Origin: Leptolyngbya sp. FACHB-60
Lineage (GTDB): Bacteria; Cyanobacteriota; Cyanobacteriia; Phormidesmidales; Phormidesmidaceae
DNA: 64,000 nucleotides
Direction of reading: 5' to 3'
Assembly (NCBI RefSeq): GCF_014695775.1
Contig: NZ_JACJOX010000050.1
Span: 124,001 to 188,000 of the forward strand
The translations under genes were made by a program, and so were the position numbers. Positions 36,959-45,946 of the stretch are shown here, piece after piece. Position 1 is the first letter of the stretch. Each line of letters starts with the position of its first letter. The notes beneath the pieces are model-generated. The model made no database searches and was not told the DNA's origin. It was given only the letters and a program-made list of their open reading frames with translations.

Positions 36959-38191
36959 ATGCCTAGAGTCATCATCGTTGGCGCTGGCCCCACCGGAGCG
37001 ACCTTGGCCCTCCTATTGGCTCGGCGAGGCATCCCCGTCACCCTGATCGAAGCCACTCGCGACTTTCAGCGCCAGTTTCGTGGCGAAGGGCTCATGCCCA
37101 GTGGCCTCGATGCCCTCACCCAAATGGGATTAGACCCGCTGCTAAAAACAGTCCCCCACCGCCCCCTCAGCGCCTGGGAATTTTGGCTCAACGATCGCCG
37201 CCTCTTCCGCGCCGACGAACCCCTGGGGTCAGCCCGCCCCTGCACCCTAGTTTCCCAACCACCGCTGCTAGAAGCCCTAGTGCAGACCGCCCAGCGCCAA
37301 CCCAATTTTGAGTGGATAGCCGGAACAGCGGTAAAAGATGTGCTGTGGCAGAGCGATAGTGAAGCCTCCCAGAACGAAAATCGCGTCACAGGAGTTCACC
37401 TGACTGACGGTCGCATCCTCAAGGCTGACCTGGTAATTGGAGCCGATGGTCGCGCCTCCGTTATTCGAAAAAAAGCCGAACTAATCCTAGAAACCCAGCC
37501 AAAAAGTATCGATGTGCTCTGGTTCGAGCTGCTAGCACCACCAGGCTATGCTGCCGACAATCGCTTCTGCACCGTAGTCAAAAAAGGACGAGTCTTTAGC
37601 CTGTTTCACGGAGCAGAGGAGGGCAAAATGCACCTGGCCTGGGCGATCGCATCCACCGAGCCCACCGAGCAGAAAGACTGGGCCACCACCTTCGCCGCCC
37701 TGGTACCGCCCGAGTTTGTAGAACACTTCCAATTGGCAAAAGACAGCATCTCACCCCCCATGCGCCTCTCGGTGCTGGTCGGTCGCTGCCCCCGCTGGCA
37801 CCGCCCTGGTCTGCTGCTGTTGGGCGATGCTGCCCACCCCATGTCGCCCGTGCGTGCTCAGGGCATCAATATGGCGCTTAGGGATGCGATCGCAGCAGCC
37901 AACCACCTAATTCCAGTCTTCAAAACCGCCGACACGTCGGCCCCAAACCCTACCGCTCTCGATCGCGCTTTAGCCCACATCCAGACCGAACGTGAGCCAG
38001 AGATTATCCAAGCCCAAAAGCTTCAGGCTCACGAAGCCAGCCGGGGAGAACTGCTGCGTCGCTTTGGACTGTTACGCCAGGGGCTCAGCATTTTCTCTCC
38101 CTTAGTTGGCCCCGCCATCAAACAAATCTGGACTCAGCAACAGCAGCCGCTGCGTGAGGGAATAACGACAGTACGGCTGAATCTTAGCTAG
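36959..38191 (+). CDS. FAD-dependent aromatic monooxygenase (UbiH/PHBH-like)
   Basis: 410 residues. The N-terminal dinucleotide-binding motif VGAGPTGATLALLLAR, the middle DLVIGADGRASVIRK motif and the LLLGDAAHPMSPVRAQGIN motif define class A flavin monooxygenases. The substrate is unknown; a hydroxylated quinone or phenolic is typical for the family. It starts with ATG after a REP-rich spacer and has no obvious partners. Confidence 0.9.
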   Translation: MPRVIIVGAGPTGATLALLLARRGIPVTLIEATRDFQRQFRGEGLMPSGLDALTQMGLDPLLKTVPHRPLSAWEFWLNDRRLFRADEPLGSARPCTLVSQPPLLEALVQTAQRQPNFEWIAGTAVKDVLWQSDSEASQNENRVTGVHLTDGRILKADLVIGADGRASVIRKKAELILETQPKSIDVLWFELLAPPGYAADNRFCTVVKKGRVFSLFHGAEEGKMHLAWAIASTEPTEQKDWATTFAALVPPEFVEHFQLAKDSISPPMRLSVLVGRCPRWHRPGLLLLGDAAHPMSPVRAQGINMALRDAIAAANHLIPVFKTADTSAPNPTALDRALAHIQTEREPEIIQAQKLQAHEASRGELLRRFGLLRQGLSIFSPLVGPAIKQIWTQQQQPLREGITTVRLNLS

Positions 38192-38307
38192 GCCTCATTA
38201 CCCCCACCCAAAATTGCAATAGAAACTGCTGCTGCCATCGCAGTAGCGGTTTACAAAAACCCGCTACTGTTAACCAAAGGATAGGTAAACAGCAGCAGAA
38301 TCCTTGG

Positions 38308-38336
38308 GTAGGGGTGTTGCAGTGCAACGCCCCTAC
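38308..38336. repeat. REP-like palindrome
   Basis: GTAGGGGTGTTGCA pairs with TGCAACGCCCCTAC (one G-U) around one base. This GTAGGGGCGTTGCA word is a familiar dispersed cyanobacterial palindrome. A second hairpin (CAGTAGCGG/CCGCTACTG, ~38243-38271) lies before it and could terminate the monooxygenase mRNA. Confidence 0.65.
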
Positions 38337-38391
38337 GTCAACCCGTTCTAACCCAATGGACGGCTGCAATAGCAGCATCCCAGTGTCGATG

Positions 38392-39273
38392 CTATTCAGG
38401 AATAGCCGAAGGGTAAATTTGGGTCGCAATCAAAACCGGCTTTTCGCTGTAGTCGGCCTCTAGCTGCTCCTGCACTCCAGCATCCCAGGTCAGCTCATAG
38501 TCGCGCTCCAATTCACTGATGACGAAGGGGCGCAGCACACCAGTAACTGCAACCTGCTCATCGTCAGTAAGGGTAGGCGGTACCGCCTGAGATGCCGAGG
38601 ATCCTGCCTTGGGCTGGGCATAGATAACCAGCAGGCTCTCTGCCCCTAGCAGCTGCTCTTCCTGCAGGGTGAACATGTCTTCACTCTGAATCTCTTCTAC
38701 TTGGCCGGTTACAGCTAGGGTCTCGCCATAGTACTGCTCAGGGTTGTCAGAGATTTCGCCCGGTTCTGGAGCTAGCGCAATCGATTGAGCAATGATTACC
38801 GGCTGCTCCTCGTACTCTTCATAAAGGTTTGGGTCAAGGGTTAGATCAAATTCTTGATCGACCTCTGAGATCAGGAAATTGCGAACTTCCCCGGTTACCT
38901 GCACTTCAACACCATCTTCTGGTAGCAGCAGGGGTTCGCCCGAAGCATTGATGACCAGGATGGGCTCGCTACCAAAGAACTGTTCATCGCTAACGGTGAA
39001 GGAGTTATCGCCTACTTTCTCAACGGGTTCGCTTCTAATAGTGACGACTTGACCGATGTAGCCTTCAGTGTTTTCAGCAACTTCCTCGGTTTGCACATTT
39101 GTCGAACCATCTGAGGTTTCAGTTTGAGGTGTGCTTTCGGCGCAGGCACCCATCAGCCCAGCGATTAGACCGATAGCAAGCGTACTCCGGAAAAATTTCT
39201 GTTTCCTGGATTGGCCGCTAGGCATCTTTGAGGCGGTGCCAAAACCGGTTTTTTTGCTAGTGAACTGAGTCAT
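38392..39273 (-). CDS. Lipoprotein with two tandem copies of an unknown domain
   Basis: 293 residues from ATG 39273 (MTQFTSKK). A signal segment ends in the lipobox LMGAC. The mature protein is strongly acidic and holds two similar ~95-residue units (about 70-165 and 175-285). Each runs YxGxxxxxxG.V then Q(F/L)xGxExxLVI, VxVTGxxRxFxIxExxxxxxL and EEQPVIIAQ-like endings. The order suggests OB-type beta folds and an internal duplication. I do not recognise a function. A possible promoter lies at 39505-39533. Confidence 0.83.
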   Translation of the reverse strand: MTQFTSKKTGFGTASKMPSGQSRKQKFFRSTLAIGLIAGLMGACAESTPQTETSDGSTNVQTEEVAENTEGYIGQVVTIRSEPVEKVGDNSFTVSDEQFFGSEPILVINASGEPLLLPEDGVEVQVTGEVRNFLISEVDQEFDLTLDPNLYEEYEEQPVIIAQSIALAPEPGEISDNPEQYYGETLAVTGQVEEIQSEDMFTLQEEQLLGAESLLVIYAQPKAGSSASQAVPPTLTDDEQVAVTGVLRPFVISELERDYELTWDAGVQEQLEADYSEKPVLIATQIYPSAIPE

Positions 39274-39586
39274 AATTTTATACTCCAAACTCAACATGAC
39301 TGTCGCTGAAAAGCTGCTTTGCAAGATTGTTTGCTGGTGATCTCATCTTCGTTGATGATCCCAAAGGCAGTGTTTTTCTTGTTAATGCACCGACGGCTTA
39401 CTTTCTTACCGCTAGTTTCGCTAGCTACTCTTCTGCTTAATGTTGTTATAGGTGCTGAGAAATTGTGCGCCATCTGTCGAAATGGTAGCAACCATATCTG
39501 TCTATAGATAGAAAAAGGAACAGTCAGAATCAAGTGACTGAGTGTGAAATTATGTATTTGTTTTTGTATTTATTTAAAAAAGAAAT
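39274..39586. other. Intergenic region upstream of the lipoprotein gene
   Basis: No supported gene. The sequence is AT-richer than average. Its only notable element is a sigma70-like promoter on the minus strand at 39505-39533. Confidence 0.6.
39505..39533 (-). promoter_or_regulatory. Candidate sigma70-type promoter for the lipoprotein gene
   Basis: On the minus strand TTGATT and TATCTA are 17 bases apart, about 230 bases before the ATG, implying a long leader. Confidence 0.35.
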
Positions 39587-40936
39587 TTATAGAATGGTTT
39601 TGGCGGCTGACTGTGGCTGGTGTAGGGCGGCCAGAGCGGTATGATACTGCTTTTCTATGGTTTCTAGATCCTGTTGGTGATTGAGGTTTTGCTGGCTACT
39701 GTGCCAAATGGCCTCAAGGTGCTGTTGCAGGATATAGCGCTGTTCGAAGTGGCGGGTAAAAGGGGCAATGGCGGCGATCGCCGCCAGCAGCCGACCGATC
39801 ACGACCGTATCACTGCTGCCGTACTGGCGAATTTGGCTAAAGGCGATATCGGCCAGGGTTTCAAACTTGACTGGGGCGGCAATCACCCGCAGCGTGTGGG
39901 ACTGGTCATAGCGGTAGGGCGACGGCAACTCGCGCTCGGCCAGCCGCGCCAGCCCAGCGGCCAGTCGGTCGATACAGCGAATTGCTGTAAACGGGTCGTT
40001 GATGGCAGGAGATAAGGCCCGCAGCGCAATTTCGACCAGTTGCTCAATCGGAAAGGCTACGTTTTGCTGCTTGGTGAGATCGCGGCCCATCACAAACGCT
40101 TGATTGATGCGATCGCCGACCGATGGGGTAATGCGACTGGCGGGGTAGGCCATCACTAGGGGGCTACCCTCAATGATAAAAGCGCCTGGATAGGCGTTGA
40201 CCTGAAGCAAAAGATTCTGATCGCAGGCCACCTGCATCAGGGTGTCGTCTTCAATGCCTTGCAAATAGCCCGTTTTCTTTGCCCACACGGGTCCGGCGGT
40301 AGTTTCAAAATCGGTCGGCATATCCTTGCTACCCGCGTCCGGCTGGTCAAGCTCGTGGCCTAGGGCTTCTGGAAACAGGCGATTCGTAACTTGCTCTAAA
40401 TCGTGGCTGACATCGGCAATCACATGGGAGACCTGAATGATGGTGGAGGCGTGGTGAATGAAGTAGATCAGCACGCCAATGCTGGCCATGGCCAGCAAAA
40501 CCCCTACCGTCACCGATAGCTGGGGCACAAACAACTGGTAGTCTTCGCCCCGAATGGTGCGCAGCACCAGCAAACAGTAGATAAACGTGGCAATAAAGGT
40601 GCCCAGCACGAGCTGATTGCCCTGATCTTGCATGAAGTTGCGCAACAGGCGCGGCCCAAAATGGGACGACGCCAGCTGTAGAGCCACGATAGTAATAGAA
40701 AACGCGGTGGCCGCTACGGTCACCATCGACCCTGCAATGACTGAGAGCACCGCCCGTGCCCCATCGGCCCCGCCTTGGTAAATCCAGCTTAGGGCACTAA
40801 TATCGATGGAACTTGAACGATCGATGGACAGCAGGCCAAACGCCAATGCGATCGCCCCAACCGCCATCAGGGTGGGCAAAAACCAGTAGCTCGATCGCAG
40901 GTTATCCCAAAATTTGCTGAGCTTAATATGTTTCAT
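39587..40936 (-). CDS. DUF2254 family membrane protein
   Basis: 449 residues with four N-terminal membrane helices (~15-165) and a soluble remainder. The segments SMVTVAATAFSITIVALQLASSHFGPR (from SMVTVAA to FGPR) and LSPAINDPFTAI are hallmarks of DUF2254. Function is unknown; the arrangement suggests a channel-like or sensing role. It is downstream of a broken trkH and an mscS gene on the same strand, probably one transcript. Confidence 0.88.
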   Translation of the reverse strand: MKHIKLSKFWDNLRSSYWFLPTLMAVGAIALAFGLLSIDRSSSIDISALSWIYQGGADGARAVLSVIAGSMVTVAATAFSITIVALQLASSHFGPRLLRNFMQDQGNQLVLGTFIATFIYCLLVLRTIRGEDYQLFVPQLSVTVGVLLAMASIGVLIYFIHHASTIIQVSHVIADVSHDLEQVTNRLFPEALGHELDQPDAGSKDMPTDFETTAGPVWAKKTGYLQGIEDDTLMQVACDQNLLLQVNAYPGAFIIEGSPLVMAYPASRITPSVGDRINQAFVMGRDLTKQQNVAFPIEQLVEIALRALSPAINDPFTAIRCIDRLAAGLARLAERELPSPYRYDQSHTLRVIAAPVKFETLADIAFSQIRQYGSSDTVVIGRLLAAIAAIAPFTRHFEQRYILQQHLEAIWHSSQQNLNHQQDLETIEKQYHTALAALHQPQSAAKTIL

Positions 40937-40968
40937 TGCAGAGTCTAGGGATAGCGGGGATCGAAGAA

Positions 40969-41663
40969 TTACGCTGAGTGTCGCCTAAGCACGGTTTGAG
41001 TAATCGGGCGGCAGATGGCTATCTCCAGCAGGAGCACCGGAATAATTTCGAGCTGCCCCGCCCACTTCAGCAGAATGAGCATTAGCTTGCCGCCCCAGTG
41101 CAGAGGAGGGGCGCTAATGCCGGTCGATAACCCCACGTTGCTAGTCGCAGAAGCCGCCTCAAAGATCATGTCCTTCAGAGTGTAGTTAGGTGAGACCAGA
41201 TGGGTGAGCATCACAATGCCAACGCCCAGCAGCAGTAGCCACAAACTGGCTAAGCCGGCCGCCGACTGGACCTGTTCATGAGCTTGGGATGCCGGTAAGG
41301 CTTCATCGCTAATTCGATAGGAAATATCGTCATCAGCGGTGACAAAAAGCTGTTGAAATCGCCATCGAATGCCCAGCAGCAGCACTATTCGGTGGAGCTT
41401 CAGCCCCCCAGCGGTCGATCCGGCCGCTCATCCCATCACCATGGCGGCGCTGAGCAATAGTTATCTACCTTGGGCGAATTGACCCGGTAGAACCCCTGGG
41501 CCAGCGCGAAGGCGGCGATCGCCGTCGCTAAAAAAGGCGCAATGGCATAGTACTCCTCAAAGTAAAGGCAGACCGGTATCGAAAGCAAAGCCATGATGCC
41601 GGGCACGTGCAGCAGCAGACCAAAATCATGCAGGATTAAGCGGATATCTCGGTATCGCTCCAT
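40969..41663 (-). pseudogene. Broken TrkH-type potassium transporter gene
   Basis: The 5' piece (41436-41663, MERYRDIRLILHDFG) matches a TrkH N-terminus and then shifts frame. The 3' piece (40969-41385) matches the C-terminus (FEAASATSNVGLSTGI, KWAGQLEIIPVLLLE). Between them an in-frame TGA at 41428-41430 falls inside the AGSTAGG motif, where Ser is expected. Roughly the middle 150-250 residues, including other selectivity-filter loops, are gone. So there is a deletion, a frame change and a stop. K+ transport by this product is not possible. Confidence 0.85.
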
Positions 41664-41677
41664 GGTTCACGGTCGGC

Positions 41678-42664
41678 CTAGTTAGCAGACTTGCCGTTGC
41701 CGGCTGAGCGCGCATCGGCCAGCTGACGCAGTGAGCCCCCAATGCTGCGCGGCTTTGGGGCTTCTCCTCGACGGGAGGGCCAGCCTTCGCGCTGGCGGGT
41801 GCGATCGCCGTCGGTTTCCTCGGTCTGGTCATGGAACAAAATTTGCTGGGTGGGGAAAGGCATATCAACGCCGTTAGCCGTCAACTTGTTTTTAATATTC
41901 ATGAGTACCTGATCTTGCAGGTCAAGCACGTCGGCGCGGCGCGGCGGTTGTACCCACCAGCGGGCGCGCAGGTTAACCGTGCTGTCGGCTAGGTCGACCA
42001 CAATCACGTCGGGGGCAGGGTGGGGCAGTACCCCGTCGGTGTCATGTACGGCTTCTAAAATCAGGTCTTTAGCGGCTTCAATATCATCGCCGTAGCCGAT
42101 GCCGATGTCGTACTCTAAACGGCGATTTTCAAAGGCTGTGTTGACCAAAACCGAGTTGGTAAATAGCTCTGAATTGGGAATTACGATGCGGCGGCCGTCG
42201 TAGGTTCTAATCGTGGTAGCGCGAGTCTCAATATGCTCGACGGTGCCTTCAAAGTCTTTGAAAATGATCTGGTCGTCGATTTGAAATGGCTCGGTCAATA
42301 AAATTAAGATGCCAGCTAAGAAATTTTGTAGAATGTCTCGAAAGGCAAAACCGATCGCAACCCCGCTGATGCCCAGGAGCTGAATTAAATCTCCGGCTTT
42401 CAGAGATGGAATAATGATTGAGAGGGCGACAAAAAGACCAATTAAAACGGTAGCGCCCTGGGCCAAACGCCCCAAAACCAGGCCCACATTTCGAGTTCGC
42501 CGCCGCTGTTGAGTTAGCCGCCTAACTGTGGTGCGAATGCCTTTAGCAACTAAAAAGAAGATAAAAAATACGACAATGGCCAGGACGATATTTGGCAGTA
42601 AAGCCAAAAAACCATTGGCCATCGCCTGGGTTTTTTCCCAAATGGGAGAATAGTCAAAATTCAT
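41678..42664 (-). CDS. MscS-family mechanosensitive channel
   Basis: 328 residues. Three membrane helices come first; the pore-lining helix is near LIQLLGISGVAIGFAFRDILQNFLAG (ISGVAIGFAFRD shown). The beta domain follows with VEHIETRATTIRTYDGR and IPNSELF. MscS channels release solutes on hypo-osmotic shock. The C-terminal ~60 residues are basic and disordered. A hairpin abuts its start codon (42665-42694). Confidence 0.93.
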   Translation of the reverse strand: MNFDYSPIWEKTQAMANGFLALLPNIVLAIVVFFIFFLVAKGIRTTVRRLTQQRRRTRNVGLVLGRLAQGATVLIGLFVALSIIIPSLKAGDLIQLLGISGVAIGFAFRDILQNFLAGILILLTEPFQIDDQIIFKDFEGTVEHIETRATTIRTYDGRRIVIPNSELFTNSVLVNTAFENRRLEYDIGIGYGDDIEAAKDLILEAVHDTDGVLPHPAPDVIVVDLADSTVNLRARWWVQPPRRADVLDLQDQVLMNIKNKLTANGVDMPFPTQQILFHDQTEETDGDRTRQREGWPSRRGEAPKPRSIGGSLRQLADARSAGNGKSAN

Positions 42665-42694
42665 AAACTGAGAGAGTAATAACTCTGTCAGTTT
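42665..42694 (-). promoter_or_regulatory. Hairpin abutting the mscS start codon
   Basis: On the minus strand AAACTGACAGAGT pairs with ACTCTCTCAGTTT (12 of 13 bp) around TTAT, ending directly at the ATG. Any ribosome-binding sequence would be inside the stem. It could be an RNA switch or a DNA operator; neither is proven. Confidence 0.45.
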
Positions 42695-42836
42695 ACAGAA
42701 AAGTGATGGGTTTGACCTCTATCTCCAGCGGGTTGTTGCTCGAACGAGACAATTGCTGATGGTGGCTTCTAGAAGGTTGATACTGACTAGCAGTGTAATG
42801 TCCGGTTGCGATCGCACAGTCCCATTTTTTGCAAAG

Positions 42837-43760
42837 CTATCGGCGGCTTAATGCTTCGTCCTCAGGCGGCAATGCATTGATAGACTGCAAGATAGCACGT
42901 GTAATTTCCTCTCGCTTATATAGATCATCCAGACGGTTAGGTGTATCTATGTTTAGGGCAAAAAATACTGGACCTGTTGGCCATTCAACCCAGCCCACCC
43001 ACCAAGCCCATCGGCCTTCCCAGCCGGTCTTAGCGCGGAGAATCCAATCGCGGTTAGCTTCCACGATCATGATGTCTTTCACTAACCGCTGATGCTCAAT
43101 ACTGAAAGGCAGTTCGTTTCGATATAGCTTTTGCAAAAAAGCGATCTGTTCGTGTGCAGAGATCTCTAGCTCACCGTCAATCCAATAAGCGCCCTCATTT
43201 GTTCTCGGGTCTGCGTTTCCATAATCAATTTGCGTTAGGTAATTTCTTGCCTGTTCTTCACCAATCTCGTTGGCAAAAATTTCATAAACCCAGACAGCTG
43301 AATTTCGCATCGAAGAACGTAGATCCTGGTCCTGGTTGTGAGGCGCAAAGCTTCTTTCTACACCATCCCACTCAAAGACTTGAAACTCATCTTGAACGAC
43401 GCCAGCCTCAAGCGCAAAGAGTGCGTGAGGAATTTTGAATGTTGATGCTGGTGAGTATCGCCTGTTGGCACGCTCCTGGTTATAAACCCACACCGATTGG
43501 GTATCTTGGCGCTGATCTGATATGACAATCGTGCCATGAGCGTCAAAATCGTCAAAGAAACTGCCCCAGTCAGGTCGCTCTTTCGCCTCCGTATCATTCA
43601 AAGGCTGATCATTGCTTGCAAAAAGATTAGTCTCTAGGGCTTCTGCTTGCTCATTTGGTTGAAACGTATTAATCCTGGAGGGCATTTCAGCTAAGACAGG
43701 CTGTACAAGCACCACAGCAGCCACAGCCAAACTAATGATCCAAGGAAAACGATATTTCAT
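42837..43760 (-). CDS. Class D (OXA-type) beta-lactamase
   Basis: 307 residues with an N-terminal signal peptide ending near VLAEM. The class D motifs are intact: STFK (serine nucleophile and the lysine usually carboxylated), SAV, YGN and KTG, plus WW-rich C-terminal sequence typical of the fold. It should hydrolyse penicillins in the periplasm; spectrum cannot be told. Base composition is lower in GC than the neighbours, which may indicate transfer. It sits alone between mscS and a DUF389 gene, without insertion sequences. Confidence 0.93.
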   Translation of the reverse strand: MKYRFPWIISLAVAAVVLVQPVLAEMPSRINTFQPNEQAEALETNLFASNDQPLNDTEAKERPDWGSFFDDFDAHGTIVISDQRQDTQSVWVYNQERANRRYSPASTFKIPHALFALEAGVVQDEFQVFEWDGVERSFAPHNQDQDLRSSMRNSAVWVYEIFANEIGEEQARNYLTQIDYGNADPRTNEGAYWIDGELEISAHEQIAFLQKLYRNELPFSIEHQRLVKDIMIVEANRDWILRAKTGWEGRWAWWVGWVEWPTGPVFFALNIDTPNRLDDLYKREEITRAILQSINALPPEDEALSRR

Positions 43761-43837
43761 GCTTTTTACTTCCCTACTAGCTTACAAATTTGCACTCTCT
43801 AATATGAGCGACAGCGCGGGCCTCCACCTTCGACGGG

Positions 43838-45121
43838 TTAGTCGGCTGACCTGGGGGCTTCGAGCACGTTGATACTGACCAGCGGCGTCACGTCAAACCC
43901 CTGGTCGAGCAAGTGAGCCTGAATTGCCTCAGTCAGCTCCGCTTGAATCGCTGCGTCAGAATCATCATGGCCGGGCTGGCGCTGCACATAGACCTCCGAC
44001 AGCAGCGTGTTTTGGCCCGCAATGGTGGCTTGAGTAAACCGCGCCGTTGACTCTACCAACTTGACCTGGGGAAACCGTTTAATGACGGTTTGCACTTCGG
44101 CATTGGCCCGCTGAGCGCGACTGGAGCGCTCTAAACTAGGCGGGTTTGACAACTGCCAGGTGAGCAGGGCGGCGATCGCGATCGCGCTGGCCCCCAGTGC
44201 CACCGGAAACACCCCGCGCTGGCCCCGCTGGTAGCGTGCCCCTTTAGTTGATAGCCCATAGGTGCGGAACAAAATCGCTGCCGACAGGTTGATGCCGCTG
44301 AGCTGTAGCAGCAGCAAAAACACCCCGTTGACAACCAGATCCCAGCGGCCAATGGCTATAGACATGCCGATAATGCCCGCTGGGGGGGCCAGCGAGGCCG
44401 CTACCAACATGCCCGTGGCTGTGCCCGAAACCAGGCTGCTGCGCTCCGACTGCACCAGGTTGACGGCCCCCGCCGCCCCCGCCGCTAGGGGCAGCAGCAC
44501 CGCCACCGCAGAAACCTGGCTGTTATCGATCATCAGCGGCGTCGCAATCTGCTGCCGAAATATCAGGCTGAGCAAGGCCGCCACCCCAATGGTGACCAGC
44601 AGGGCGGTAAAGTAGCGCAGCACGCTGCGACCAATCAGGTGGCGATCGCCCCGAGCCGAGGCGATCGCCGTATTCATGGCTGGCCCGGCAAAGGGAGCGA
44701 TGAGCATCGCCGCTACCAGCAGGTAGTTAGTATTCGTAAACAGCCCAATCCAGACAATGATGCCTGCGATCGCGGCATAGCTCAAAAACCCTTTCCAGGA
44801 ACCAACGCTTTGCAGCCCGGCCAGGAAAATCTCGATCGGGCTGCGTTCCTCCACCTGGGTGACCTGCTCCGCCGCTTGATCGGCTGGGGGATGCAAAGCC
44901 ATTACCCCAGTGGGCACTAGCGTAATCTTTAGCTCGCGCAGGTCTTGAAGCGCCTCTAGCAGAGGCTCTACCTGCTGATTGGACACATGCACCAGCACCG
45001 TGTCCTGGGGAGTCTCGCCGAGGGTCTGCCACTGAGTCAGGTTGGTGCCCTGGCAGGCCTGGGCCTTTTGCAGCACGGTCTTACCGCTGCCGCTGGGCAC
45101 TTGAATCAACAGTTGGCGCAT
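43838..45121 (-). CDS. DUF389 family membrane protein
   Basis: 427 residues. The N-terminal ~90 form a soluble alpha/beta domain, then about six membrane helices (~100-315) with the DUF389 pattern LLVAAMLIAPFAGPAMNTAIA, and a C-terminal soluble domain. DUF389 (TIGR00271-type) proteins have no settled function. The gene is monocistronic and followed by a palindromic spacer. Confidence 0.88.
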   Translation of the reverse strand: MRQLLIQVPSGSGKTVLQKAQACQGTNLTQWQTLGETPQDTVLVHVSNQQVEPLLEALQDLRELKITLVPTGVMALHPPADQAAEQVTQVEERSPIEIFLAGLQSVGSWKGFLSYAAIAGIIVWIGLFTNTNYLLVAAMLIAPFAGPAMNTAIASARGDRHLIGRSVLRYFTALLVTIGVAALLSLIFRQQIATPLMIDNSQVSAVAVLLPLAAGAAGAVNLVQSERSSLVSGTATGMLVAASLAPPAGIIGMSIAIGRWDLVVNGVFLLLLQLSGINLSAAILFRTYGLSTKGARYQRGQRGVFPVALGASAIAIAALLTWQLSNPPSLERSSRAQRANAEVQTVIKRFPQVKLVESTARFTQATIAGQNTLLSEVYVQRQPGHDDSDAAIQAELTEAIQAHLLDQGFDVTPLVSINVLEAPRSAD

Positions 45122-45233
45122 GACAAATCCACGGGTAGAAATCGTTCAATCACGCTCTCTATCCTGAGGATGGTCAGCGGTCTTGGCATCGACTGAAGGG
45201 CTAGTCGCCGGTTAGGCCAGAGGGGATACGTTT

Positions 45234-45314
45234 GTGGGGTTCAGGGTTCAAGGTTTTGGGTGTACGGTTCCAGGCAAGCCGTATACCTAAAACCTTGAGC
45301 CTTGTACCGTTCAC
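45234..45314. repeat. Palindromic spacer element
   Basis: GGTTCAAGGTTTTGGGTGTA with CGG (45245-45267) pairs with CCGTATACCTAAAACCTTGA with GCC (45279-45301); about 19 of 23 positions are complementary. It shares GGTTCA and TACGG words with 685-800 and so belongs to the same family. Confidence 0.7.
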
Positions 45315-45371
45315 CGGACAAGACGGCTGAGCAAGGTGGTAGCATCCAAAGCGATCGCGCTCGGTAGAACG

Positions 45372-45806
45372 CTAAGAACTGTGGCGGGCCAGCACCCACA
45401 GCAACAGCTTTTCGAGCATGACCAGCGTGGCGGTAATGCCCACCGCCAGGCCAAATAAAAGCAGGTTACTCTCGTTACCCGATCGCAGCGCAAAGCTCAG
45501 CGACGTCGCCACTGCAGGCGGGTGAACCACATCCAGCAAAATCATCAGCACGATGGTAATCACCATCGCCAAGCCGCCCGACAGGTAGCCCACACCCACC
45601 GTTGTGTAGGTGACAAAACCTAGGCTCGCCGCTATCAGCTGCGAAATCAGCAGTGTGCGCACCGAATTAGTGCCGTGTTGCGGGTCAAGGTAGATCAAAA
45701 AAGCGCTGGAGGCCAAGGAGGCAAACAGCAGCCGCTGCTGGCTGAGCGCTTCGACCAGCGCCAAAACTGCTAAAATCACCGCCGTTGGGGCGATCGCCAG
45801 GGCCAA
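45372..45806 (-). CDS. HPP family membrane protein
   Basis: 144 residues with four hydrophobic helices and the name-giving HPP motif (DVVHPPAVATSLSFA). A nitrite-transporting role has been described for cyanobacterial/plastid HPP relatives; I cannot confirm it here. The start is TTG at 45806; the frame is open for ~19 more codons upstream without ATG, so the N-terminus is uncertain and the protein may lack its first helix. Confidence 0.8.
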   Translation of the reverse strand: MALAIAPTAVILAVLALVEALSQQRLLFASLASSAFLIYLDPQHGTNSVRTLLISQLIAASLGFVTYTTVGVGYLSGGLAMVITIVLMILLDVVHPPAVATSLSFALRSGNESNLLLFGLAVGITATLVMLEKLLLWVLARHSS

Positions 45807-45946
45807 CTCTCCCTTCAGATTTAGCCGTCGGCGCAGGGCGCGATTGGCCCCTTGATGGGCTTCAGGCTCTTACGGTCTTGGCTCAATGAGCGGCTCCAGG
45901 CTAGGGACGGCAGAGAGCCATGCGGCAATGAGTCAATGTACCGATC

